DNA from: an uncultured Blautia sp.
GTDB taxonomy: Bacteria > Bacillota > Clostridia > Lachnospirales > Lachnospiraceae
DNA: 16,535 nt
Assembly: GCA_902476765.1 (NCBI GenBank)
Contig: CABSEJ010000063.1
Location: 1-16,535, forward strand
Direction: 5' to 3'
Part shown: piece after piece, positions 6,626 through 14,292 of the stretch
How the letters are laid out: the number at the start of each line of letters is the position of its first letter
How positions within the stretch are numbered: position 1 is the first letter of the stretch
Position numbers and translations under genes: made by a program
Notes under the pieces: generated by a model
Databases searched by the model: none
Told to the model about the DNA's origin: nothing
Seen by the model: the letters and a program-made list of their open reading frames with translations, nothing else

Positions 6626-9049
6626 ATGGAAGAAAATATACAGGTACGAGTACAGGGACAGGATAAAAGGGTATATTATCGGGAACCTAAAAGAGACCGA
6701 ATTCGTATGTACTATGAATATACACAGGATAATTTCCGCAAGGGAAAGGATTACAATTTAAAAATCAAAAAATTTGCACGGGTCACAGACTGGAAACAGG
6801 ATGAGCAGGGGATTTTCTTCCGGATAGAAGGAGACTGCATTTATAATACTCAGATTGACAGCGATGGCGAGCTTCGCCCCATAATTGATGAGAAACACGA
6901 GGAAGAGCATTTTAAGGCATGTATGCGATTACAAGTTTATGAGCATGGGATTTTTCGTCTAATGGCAAAAGAGGGGGAGCAGGAAATTAAGCATTCGACA
7001 GTAATGTTAGAGGGTGTGCCTCCACTCAAAAAGGAAATATTTCAAGTAGAACAAAAGGGCGGGAAGATATATATCCATACGAAGATGTGCAGCGGAGTAG
7101 TAAACCTGGAGGAATTTGAATTTGCCATTTATGACAGAACAGGCAGACTAGCTTATCGTCAGGAGAATGACGATAGAGTTTTACGATTTACCCATGAGAG
7201 TTTTCCTTTTGGATTTGCAGAGAACCCGGAAACAGGTGAGAAAATTGCGGTATGTACAAGCAGAATGGAATCAGATGAGAACTTCTTTGGTTTTGGCGAA
7301 CAGTATTCTCCGGTAAATAAAAAAATGCAGGAGGTAGATGTATTTATTACAGACCCGCTGTCCGTGGGCTCTCCTAGAACTTATGTATCTCTTCCTTTCT
7401 ACTTCAGTTCCAAAGGATATGGGATGTATGTAAATACCCACTACAGAAGTAAATTTTTTATGGGAAACCGTTCAAATAGGACTACAAGCTGCCATATATA
7501 CGGAGAGGATATATTGGATATATTTTATATATATGGAGAAAGCCCCAGAGACATACTGCGCAGCTATACAGATATTACCGGTAAAAGTCCACTGGTACCA
7601 AAGTGGTCATTTGGGCTTTGGATGAGCAGATGTTCCTATAAAACAGAAGATGAAGTACTTAAAGTAGCGGAGGAGATGCGAAATAGAGACCTGCCCTGTG
7701 ATGTAATCAATATTGATACAGATTGGTTTGAAATTCCATGGGCCTGTGATTGGAAATTTGGGACACATAATTTCCCTCATGCAGAAGAAATGATTCAAAA
7801 GTTAAAATCCATGGGAATTAAAGTAAGTCTCTGGCAGAAGCCCTATGTGACATCAGAATATCTTCCTCAAATGCACAGTGAATTATCGGAGAAGAGATGG
7901 ATTCCGAAAAACATTTATGGGGAAGATGCACGCTCAAATCCGGTGATTGATTTATCAAATCCAAAATGTTGCCGCTGGTATAAAGAACGGCTTATCCAAC
8001 TTCACCGAATGGGTGTAAAAGTAATTAAAACAGATATGGGTGAGGGTACTCCTATAGAGGGTAATTATTATGGATATAATGGAACAGAAATCAGGAATAT
8101 TTATCCTTATCTATACTCACGGGCTGCTTATGAAGCGGCACAGGAGGCCGGTATGGAACCGATTTTATGGGGAAGGTCTACCTATGCCGGAGGACAGAAA
8201 TATCCCATACACTGGGCTGGGGACCCGTTTACCGATTTTGATGGACTCAGGTTCAGCATTCGCAGCGGACTTTCAATGGGCATGTCAGGTTTTACTTACT
8301 GGAGCCATGACATAGGAGGCTTTCTGGGCAGGCCCACAGAAGAAGTCTATATCCGATGGATGCAGGCAGGGATGTTTTGCTCCCATACAAGATGTCATGG
8401 AGCTAATAATCCAAGAGAACCTTGGACCTTTGGGGAAAGGGCAGAAAAGATATTCAGAAAATTTGACAAAATACGTTACCGGCTGATTCCGTATATCTAT
8501 TCTATGGCATATGAGAGAGGGAAACAGGGATTACCTTTGATGGAGCATTTATATTTGGCAAATCCTAAGGACAGAAACTGTCTGAATATTGAGGACCAAT
8601 GGATGTTTGGGGATGCATTTTTGGTTGCTCCCATACTGAATGAGGGAGGCAAGAGGGAAATATACTATCCAGAGGGAACCTGGTACCATTATCTTACAGA
8701 GGATGCGATAGAAGGCGGCAAATATGCTTGGGTTGAGATGCCTTTAGAGGACATGCCTCTTTATATAAAAGGTGGCAGCATTGTGATTACAGGTCAGGTT
8801 ACACCATATGTGGAAGCTGAGACAGAAAAAGTACTGACGGTAAATGTTTATAAAAAAGAGATGGGCAAAACAGAGAGTTTGTATTATGACGGCAGGGAGC
8901 ATCGGGTGGAAGCTTTATTTGACCGGAAGCAGGTATGCGTAAAAACAGGTGACTTGGCTGGGGAAATAACAGTGAAGCTGCATGGATATGGAAGAAAATT
9001 GGAACAAAAGCATGTACAAGGAGAATGCATATTTATCCTTGAGCAGTGA
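6626..9049 (+). CDS. GH31 alpha-glycosidase (YicI-like; alpha-xylosidase or alpha-glucosidase)
   Basis: This is a retaining exo-alpha-glycosidase acting in the cytoplasm on imported sugars; there is no signal peptide. The N-terminal third is a beta-sandwich of the galactose-mutarotase type. The (beta/alpha)8 barrel covers roughly residues 300-640. The nucleophile is probably Asp470 in VIKTDMGEG and the acid/base Asp533 in HWAGDP. WGRS (Arg517), WSHDIGGF (559-566) and HTRCHG complete the GH31 active-site set. Length (807) and the KTDxGE motif are closer to the YicI branch than to maltase-type enzymes. Two pocket segments differ from my memory of YicI: IDTDWFEIP (363-371) and LWQKPY (402-407), so xylosidase activity should not be assumed. 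The gene starts four bases after the permease stop with AAAGGA at 6613-6618. Its end lies close to, and may overlap, the mannosidase start. Confidence 0.88.
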   Translation: MEENIQVRVQGQDKRVYYREPKRDRIRMYYEYTQDNFRKGKDYNLKIKKFARVTDWKQDEQGIFFRIEGDCIYNTQIDSDGELRPIIDEKHEEEHFKACMRLQVYEHGIFRLMAKEGEQEIKHSTVMLEGVPPLKKEIFQVEQKGGKIYIHTKMCSGVVNLEEFEFAIYDRTGRLAYRQENDDRVLRFTHESFPFGFAENPETGEKIAVCTSRMESDENFFGFGEQYSPVNKKMQEVDVFITDPLSVGSPRTYVSLPFYFSSKGYGMYVNTHYRSKFFMGNRSNRTTSCHIYGEDILDIFYIYGESPRDILRSYTDITGKSPLVPKWSFGLWMSRCSYKTEDEVLKVAEEMRNRDLPCDVINIDTDWFEIPWACDWKFGTHNFPHAEEMIQKLKSMGIKVSLWQKPYVTSEYLPQMHSELSEKRWIPKNIYGEDARSNPVIDLSNPKCCRWYKERLIQLHRMGVKVIKTDMGEGTPIEGNYYGYNGTEIRNIYPYLYSRAAYEAAQEAGMEPILWGRSTYAGGQKYPIHWAGDPFTDFDGLRFSIRSGLSMGMSGFTYWSHDIGGFLGRPTEEVYIRWMQAGMFCSHTRCHGANNPREPWTFGERAEKIFRKFDKIRYRLIPYIYSMAYERGKQGLPLMEHLYLANPKDRNCLNIEDQWMFGDAFLVAPILNEGGKREIYYPEGTWYHYLTEDAIEGGKYAWVEMPLEDMPLYIKGGSIVITGQVTPYVEAETEKVLTVNVYKKEMGKTESLYYDGREHRVEALFDRKQVCVKTGDLAGEITVKLHGYGRKLEQKHVQGECIFILEQ

Positions 9050-9077
9050 GATGTTTTCGGAGGACAAAGATAAAGAG

Positions 9078-12000
9078 ATGCATTTTATAGAAGAAAGAAA
9101 TAGTAAGTTAATCTCCTGTCTGCAGAAAATGGTGTATTCAGACGAAATTTCTATCCAAGGGATAGAAATGGCAAAGGTGAATGATAGGGCCCCAAAATGC
9201 AGAGAAATTGAAGCTGCTGCATGGGAGCTAATGCCGGAAAACGGAATTTGGGGAGGCGACAACGAATATTACTGGTTTCGTGTTCGGGTTCAAATTCCCT
9301 GCTCGTATGAGGGCAAGACGGTGGTTTTGGAGCTTAGAACAGGACAGGAAGGAAAATGGGATGCCACAAATCCGCAATTTTTGGCTTTTGTTGATGGACA
9401 GCCCCGACAAGGATTAGATGTAAATCATAGGGAAATTCTTCTGACAGAATATGCAAAAACGGGAGAAAGTTTTTCTATAGAACTTTTTGCCTTTACGGGA
9501 GTGCAGAATTTTCGTCTGCAGATGAATTTGGAGATGAAAATTCTCCACCGTGAAATTGAAAAGTATTATTATGATGTGAAAGTGCCTTTTCAGGTAATGG
9601 AGCTGTTAGATAGAGAATCCAGGGAAGCTATTACGATTTCAGAGGCAATTACGGATTCTCTGAATCTGGTGGATTTTAGAAAAGAGTATTCTGAGCTGTT
9701 TTACGAAAGCCTGAAAAGAGCGCAGAAATACATAACCGAAACATTTTATGAAAAGCAATGTGGCAATTCGGCGGAAACAATTTATGCTGTGGGACATACT
9801 CATATTGATGTGGCATGGATGTGGACGCTGACGGTTACTCAGGACAAAGCAGTGAGAAGTTTTGCTACAGTTCTGGAACTTATGCGGCAGTATCCTGAAT
9901 ATATCTTTATGTCCAGCCAGCCGCAGCTTTATATTTATGTGAAAGAGCATGCACCACAACTTTACGAAGATATTCAAAAGCGTATCCGAGAAGGACGCTG
10001 GGAGGCAGAGGGAGGTATGTTTTTAGAGGCAGACTGCAATCTGGCTTCAGGGGAATCATTAGTACGTCAACTGCTTGTAGGAAAACAATTTTTTAAGGAA
10101 GAATTCCAAAAGGACAGCAAAATTTTATGGCTTCCGGATGTATTTGGCTATTCGGCGGCTCTGCCGCAGATAATGAAACAGTGTGGGATACAGTATTTTA
10201 TGACAACGAAAATAAGTTGGAATGAGACTAATAAGATGCCATATGATACTTTTTTGTGGCAAGGTATTGACGGAACGGAAATTCTCACACATTTCGTTTC
10301 AACGAGAGATTACTATCCCTCTCTGATAGTGGAAGGAAAAAAGCGACCGAAACATTTTACGACATATAACGGATATCTGAACCCTTCTCAGGTAATGGGG
10401 ACATGGAAGCGCTATAGCCAGAAAAAATTGAATAAAAGTGCATTGATGTGCTATGGTTATGGCGATGGAGGGGGAGGGACAACAAGAGATATGCTGGAAA
10501 ACCAGCGCAGGCTATCCAGAGGAATACCGGGTTGTCCCACAGTAAAGCCATGTACTGCGGGAGAATTTTTTGAAAACCTGGATAAGGAGACAAAAGCTAA
10601 GGCTGAACTTCCCCGATGGGTGGGTGAGCTGTATCTGGAATACCATCGAGGAACTTATACTTCTATGGCAAGAAACAAGAAATATAACAGAAGTTCGGAA
10701 TTTTTGCTCCAAAATACAGAATTCATCCGGATTCTGGGAGAATGGGCTGGACGCATAGAGTATCCTCGACAGGAGCTGAGAGCATTGTGGGAGATTTTGC
10801 TTCGAAACCAGTTTCATGACATTCTTCCCGGTTCATCTATTCGAGAAGTATATGAAGATTCTAAAAAAGAATATGAACAGCTGCAGGATTTGGGGAATCG
10901 TCTGAAGGAAGCGGGGCAGAGGGCTATAGCGTCCTGGATTAGTGCTGAAAAAGGAAGTCTTGTTGTTTTTAATTATAATGGCTTTGAGGGGAATGATTAT
11001 GTCAGAATTTCTTGGCCTGGACTTAAGGAGCCGGCTGTCTGGGATGGCAAAAAGGAATATCCATTACAGAAAACATGGGACGGGCATGCCCTTTTTTGGG
11101 CGGAGAAAGTTCCAGGTCAAGGATATAAGACTCTGGTTTTAAGAGAACGAAGAAGAAGAAAAAAGCAGGCATTTTGGATGCTTAAGCAAGGGCTGGAGAC
11201 CGAAGATTTAAAAGTAATTTGGAATGAGAAGGGACAATTTGTATCCATTTATGATAAAAAAAATCATAGGGAAATTCTAAAGCAGGGACAGTACGGCAAT
11301 GAATTGATTACTTATGAAGACCGTCCGCACAATTATGATGCGTGGGATATTAACAATTACTATACGCTAAAGAAATGGAAGCTTGAGGAAGCCGCACAAA
11401 TAAAACTTGTGGAATGCGGAGAACTACGGGCTGTATTGAGAATAAAGAGAAGGTATCTGGATTCTACCATTGAACAGGATGTGATTTTTTATGCTAAAGG
11501 CACAAGGATTGATATTATCAATCGGATTGACTGGAAAGAAAAAAATATTTTGCTGAGAGCATATTTTCCGGTGGATATTCATGCTGAGCAGGCGACGTAT
11601 GAAATTCAATATGGAAATGTACAGCGCCCGACACATTATAATACTTCATGGGAACAGGCAAAATTTGAGGTATGTGCACATAAGTGGATTGATATTTCAG
11701 AGGATGGATACGGAGTTAGTGTGCTAAATGATTGTAAATATGGATGTGATATTCATAATGGTGTTATAGGACTTACTATGTTGAAATCCGCATGTTATCC
11801 AAATCCGGATGCAGATAAGGAGCAGCATGAATTTTCTTATTCTATTGTGCCTCATGCAGAAGGATGGCGGGAAGCACATACGATTCAAAGGGCGTATGCA
11901 TTTAATAATCCCATGAAGGCAATTACAAAGGTAAACAGTTCTGGATACTTAGCTGAAGAATATTCTTTTGTGAGTACGAGCCGGGAAAATGTTATCATTG

Positions 12001-12251
12001 AGTCGGTAAAAAAGGCGGAGAAAGAAGATGCGGTTATTGTGAGAATGTATGAGGCCTTTCACCGAACAACGGAGGTCAACGTGGGTTTCGGCCCCCAGAT
12101 ATACAAGGCTTATACATGCAATCTGCTGGAAGAAAATGAAATGGTTCTGGAAATAGAAAAGAATACAGTGACATTAACATTCAGACCCTATGAGATTAAA
12201 AGCCTGAAAGTATTTATCGAAGATTGCCGTACGATTTCATCAGATTATTGA
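9078..12251 (+). CDS. GH38 alpha-mannosidase
   Basis: This is a zinc-dependent retaining alpha-mannosidase, probably cytoplasmic as no signal peptide is present. The GH38 catalytic domain starts with the metal motif GHTHIDVAW (His242, Asp244). The likely nucleophile is Asp354 in WLPDVFGYSAALPQI, a further metal ligand is His580 in QFHDILPGSSI, and YGYGDGGGG lies between them. The N-terminal ~200 residues form the extra beta-rich region of the long bacterial GH38 group, and the C-terminal half is a mutarotase-like beta domain. At 1057 residues it fits that group. The start is uncertain. The frame is open back to an ATG at 8982, inside the GH31 gene, and another ATG lies at 9051, one base after the GH31 stop. 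I chose 9078 because MHFIEER resembles the N-termini I recall for this group and GGAGG (9059-9063) lies upstream, though 14 bases away. It is the last gene of the operon. Confidence 0.9.
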   Translation: MHFIEERNSKLISCLQKMVYSDEISIQGIEMAKVNDRAPKCREIEAAAWELMPENGIWGGDNEYYWFRVRVQIPCSYEGKTVVLELRTGQEGKWDATNPQFLAFVDGQPRQGLDVNHREILLTEYAKTGESFSIELFAFTGVQNFRLQMNLEMKILHREIEKYYYDVKVPFQVMELLDRESREAITISEAITDSLNLVDFRKEYSELFYESLKRAQKYITETFYEKQCGNSAETIYAVGHTHIDVAWMWTLTVTQDKAVRSFATVLELMRQYPEYIFMSSQPQLYIYVKEHAPQLYEDIQKRIREGRWEAEGGMFLEADCNLASGESLVRQLLVGKQFFKEEFQKDSKILWLPDVFGYSAALPQIMKQCGIQYFMTTKISWNETNKMPYDTFLWQGIDGTEILTHFVSTRDYYPSLIVEGKKRPKHFTTYNGYLNPSQVMGTWKRYSQKKLNKSALMCYGYGDGGGGTTRDMLENQRRLSRGIPGCPTVKPCTAGEFFENLDKETKAKAELPRWVGELYLEYHRGTYTSMARNKKYNRSSEFLLQNTEFIRILGEWAGRIEYPRQELRALWEILLRNQFHDILPGSSIREVYEDSKKEYEQLQDLGNRLKEAGQRAIASWISAEKGSLVVFNYNGFEGNDYVRISWPGLKEPAVWDGKKEYPLQKTWDGHALFWAEKVPGQGYKTLVLRERRRRKKQAFWMLKQGLETEDLKVIWNEKGQFVSIYDKKNHREILKQGQYGNELITYEDRPHNYDAWDINNYYTLKKWKLEEAAQIKLVECGELRAVLRIKRRYLDSTIEQDVIFYAKGTRIDIINRIDWKEKNILLRAYFPVDIHAEQATYEIQYGNVQRPTHYNTSWEQAKFEVCAHKWIDISEDGYGVSVLNDCKYGCDIHNGVIGLTMLKSACYPNPDADKEQHEFSYSIVPHAEGWREAHTIQRAYAFNNPMKAITKVNSSGYLAEEYSFVSTSRENVIIESVKKAEKEDAVIVRMYEAFHRTTEVNVGFGPQIYKAYTCNLLEENEMVLEIEKNTVTLTFRPYEIKSLKVFIEDCRTISSDY

Positions 12252-12316
12252 GACGGAGAGAGCTTCTGGGAAGAGAGGTAATCTGCGCATATACATAGCC
12301 ATAGATAAGCTAAAAC

Positions 12317-12360
12317 AAAGGAGGATGTAACCAATGTGTGTTATATCCTCTTTCACTTTA
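12317..12360 (+). terminator. Probable intrinsic terminator of the sugar operon
   Basis: AGGATGTAAC (12322-12331) pairs with GTTATATCCT (12340-12349), extended by AAAG/CTTT across a bulged G (12321), with an eight-base loop. The tail TTTCACTTTA is T-rich but not a clean run, so termination may be partial. The left arm contains a perfect Shine-Dalgarno, AAAGGAGG. Confidence 0.6.
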
Positions 12361-12367
12361 TATCAAA

Positions 12368-12384
12368 ATGAAATATGATTTCAT
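12368..12384. repeat. Perfect 17-bp palindrome ATGAAATatgATTTCAT
   Basis: Seven-base arms flank a three-base centre. The spacing is too tight for an RNA hairpin but suits a dimeric DNA-binding protein. It lies about 35 bases upstream of the nearest -35 candidate of the next gene. Confidence 0.4.
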
Positions 12385-12418
12385 GACGTTTGGGGCAGCT
12401 CTTAGTTTATAGTGCTTA

Positions 12419-12457
12419 ATGACATTATCTTGAGGATATGGTACTATAAGCTATATT
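12419..12457 (+). promoter_or_regulatory. Promoter region of the Gly/Arg/Pro-rich membrane protein gene
   Basis: Two overlapping candidates fit: ATGACA (12419-12424), 17 bases, TACTAT (12442-12447); and TTGAGG (12430-12435), 16 bases, TATATT (12452-12457). I cannot choose between them. The 239-base gap from 12252 to 12490 otherwise holds the terminator hairpin and two palindromes. Confidence 0.45.
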
Positions 12458-12469
12458 GAAACATATAGC
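12450..12469. repeat. Perfect inverted repeat GCTATATtgaaacATATAGC
   Basis: Seven-base arms flank a six-base centre, overlapping the second -10 candidate and ending 21 bases before the ATG. It could be a repressor operator or a small leader hairpin. Confidence 0.5.
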
Positions 12470-12490
12470 ACAGCAGAAAGGGGAATAATT

Positions 12491-13438
12491 ATGGGCAGAG
12501 GAAGCGGAGGTGCCTCCCACGGCGGAGGGGGTCATACAGGAGGACATTCATTTGGAGGACGCTCAGGAGGAGGCAGACCAGGAGGAAACAGACCGGGAGG
12601 CGGCCGCCCCGGAGGTATGGGAGGTGGTTGGATGGGAGGCCCGGGAAGAGGACCTTTTCCGCCGCCAAGACCTCCAAGACCACCAAGACCGCCCAGAAGA
12701 TATTGGGGATACAGAAGGGGAGGCGGATATAGAAGAGGAGGAAGCTGCTTCAGCTACATAGCAGTAGTGATTTTGATAATCGTCGTACTTCTTATTACTT
12801 CTTTTCAGAGTAACGAGGGTATTTTCGGAGGAAAAGAGCCTCAGGTTACCCAGTCGCCTACCCAAAGGGAAGCTATTACAGGGACAAAGACATTTAAAGA
12901 CTGGTATCTGGACGAAACCCATTATATTGGCCGCACAAAGGATTTGACGGACGGACTTAAATATTTCTATTCTAAAACAGGAATACAGCCGTATGTGCTG
13001 TTTCTGGATTATGATGGTACATTTTGGAATGGGGATATATGGAATGAGGATGCTGCAGAACAATATCTTGCCCAGGTTTATAAGGATACCTTTACGGACA
13101 ACGGACACATGATACTGGCCTATTTTGCCTGCGAAAACGATTCTCAGGATTTAGACGGAACCTTTTATTTGTACTATGGCTCGGCTGCTTATTCTATTAT
13201 GGATAATGAGGCTGAAACCATATTCTGGAGCTATTTTGATGGAAATTACGATAATCTGGACTACAGTATCGGTGAGTTTATAGGAAAATCATTTGAACAG
13301 ACGGCAGATAACATTATGCATATTGAGAAGGATAATACCATAAGAAATATTTTGCTGATTAGTTTGGGAGCAGTTATTATTGTATTTATTTTGGCTCTTG
13401 TGATTACGAAAAAAGTCATAAGCAAAGATTCTGAATAA
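12491..13438 (+). CDS. Two-TM protein with Gly/Arg/Pro-rich tail and TPM-like domain
   Basis: Function unknown. Residues 1-54 are mostly glycine with scattered Arg, Pro and His (GGRP repeats). Residues 55-70 are a PPR repeat ending in Arg-Arg, and 71-84 are Tyr/Arg/Gly. A membrane segment follows at about 86-105, then a folded region (about 125-280) and a second membrane segment at 287-306 with a Lys-Lys tail. Charge placement puts both ends in the cytoplasm and the folded region outside. That region has the look of TPM domains (FYSKTGIQPYV near its start, a DNEAETI helix late), but the match is from memory and not strong. Many Firmicutes carry similar Gly-rich TPM-like membrane proteins. AAAGGGG (12477-12483) precedes the ATG. 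Codons in the Gly tract are GC-rich compared with the rest of the gene, as the composition forces. Confidence 0.85.
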   Translation: MGRGSGGASHGGGGHTGGHSFGGRSGGGRPGGNRPGGGRPGGMGGGWMGGPGRGPFPPPRPPRPPRPPRRYWGYRRGGGYRRGGSCFSYIAVVILIIVVLLITSFQSNEGIFGGKEPQVTQSPTQREAITGTKTFKDWYLDETHYIGRTKDLTDGLKYFYSKTGIQPYVLFLDYDGTFWNGDIWNEDAAEQYLAQVYKDTFTDNGHMILAYFACENDSQDLDGTFYLYYGSAAYSIMDNEAETIFWSYFDGNYDNLDYSIGEFIGKSFEQTADNIMHIEKDNTIRNILLISLGAVIIVFILALVITKKVISKDSE

Positions 13439-13499
13439 GGGCAGATACCTTTTGCCAGAGAGGATAAAATATCATGAAATGAAATCAGGAGAAAAGAAT

Positions 13500-14174
13500 A
13501 TGGATAAGGGTTATGAAAAAACTTATCGGCTGGTAGTTCCAAGACTCAAAGGCTGTAATTTACAGGAGGCAGCTCAGAGATTAGGTTATCCACTGCCTGT
13601 GAACGGAGTTCTGGAAATTGATTTTTTAAAAAGGAAATATCAGGTGAGCCAAAACGGTGTGGAGTTTATAGACAAGGGTGTAGAAGACTTTAACAAAGAA
13701 TGTACAGAAAAATCTGCAGAGAGCTTTGAAGATAAACAGCCGGACCGATATGTGGAAAGAAGCCTCCTGGTGTACTACCTTACTTCCACCGGGCAAGGAG
13801 CTCCAAAGCCGGATTATCTTTTTGCACAGCAATTTATACAAGGAAAAGGCATGTGGGGAAATGGAAATGGGTTGTCTTGGCAGCTAAATCCTCTGGAGAA
13901 AGCTTATGAGGGGAAACTTCGGGAATTTCAGAAAGCCATGGAATGGCTGGGAGCCCTGCCAGAGCCTGATAGAAAAGAGGGACAGCACAGCTGGACATAC
14001 CCAATCTTTCCCAAGATTTCTGCCTGGATATGCTATTATGAGGCGGATGATGAATTTCCTTGTATAATACAATTGAAATTCGACAGCGGGGTCTCCAGAT
14101 ATCTGGATTTTGAGCCTCTGGCCTTTCTCCAGGGGAGTCTGGCAAAGCGGATTTTAGATTATCTGAAACAGTAA
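13500..14174 (+). CDS. DUF3786-like protein
   Basis: A soluble protein of 224 residues with no signal peptide or membrane segment. The C-terminal part FPKISAWICYYEADDEFP, then LKFDSGVSRYLDFEPLAFL, matches what I know of DUF3786 proteins (acidic DDEFP followed by FD and a Y-L segment). The N-terminal half, with RLKGCNLQEAAQRLGYPL and a LKRKYQVSQNGVEF strand, also fits. The role of this family is not established. I start at the ATG at 13500 because AGGAG (13487-13491) lies eight bases upstream. The frame is open 16 codons further to a TTG at 13452, which lacks a comparable site. The gene follows the Gly-rich protein by 61 bases with no clear terminator between, so they may share a transcript. 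Confidence 0.85.
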   Translation: MDKGYEKTYRLVVPRLKGCNLQEAAQRLGYPLPVNGVLEIDFLKRKYQVSQNGVEFIDKGVEDFNKECTEKSAESFEDKQPDRYVERSLLVYYLTSTGQGAPKPDYLFAQQFIQGKGMWGNGNGLSWQLNPLEKAYEGKLREFQKAMEWLGALPEPDRKEGQHSWTYPIFPKISAWICYYEADDEFPCIIQLKFDSGVSRYLDFEPLAFLQGSLAKRILDYLKQ

Positions 14175-14204
14175 GAGAACATGCAGACTGATGCAGGTAT
14201 GGAC

Positions 14205-14231
14205 TTTACACAGTTTTAAAACTTGTATAAT
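14205..14231 (+). promoter_or_regulatory. Candidate promoter of the phospholipase/transporter pair
   Basis: TTTACA (14205-14210) and a perfect TATAAT (14226-14231) are 15 bases apart, shorter than the usual 17. It lies about 60 bases before the ATG at 14293 and supports that start over the in-frame ATG at 14191. Confidence 0.45.
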
Positions 14232-14292
14232 GGAAAATATACCGAAACGTGGTATGATGAATCCGATATATTATGAAAAAGGAGAAAAATGT

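Noticed and set aside
8915..9262. A 115-codon minus-strand open frame across the GH31/GH38 junction
   Set aside because: It overlaps two well supported genes on the other strand, has no recognisable domain and no clear ribosome site.
13003..13026. FLDYDGTF in the Gly-rich membrane protein resembles HAD phosphatase motif I (DxDGT)
   Set aside because: The other HAD motifs (a Ser/Thr motif, a conserved Lys and a late acidic GDxxxD-like motif) are not visible, and the region looks more like a TPM-type fold placed outside the membrane.
12563..13108. A 181-codon minus-strand open frame opposite the Gly-rich gene, and an 83-codon plus frame at 12510-12761
   Set aside because: Both arise from the repetitive GGA/CCA sequence of the real gene; they show Ser-rich or Glu-rich low complexity with no ribosome site.
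14191..14292. In-frame N-terminal extension of the phospholipase-family gene
   Set aside because: It covers the TATAAT element, lacks a ribosome site, and the family N-terminus with a metal-binding His starts at the ATG at 14293.
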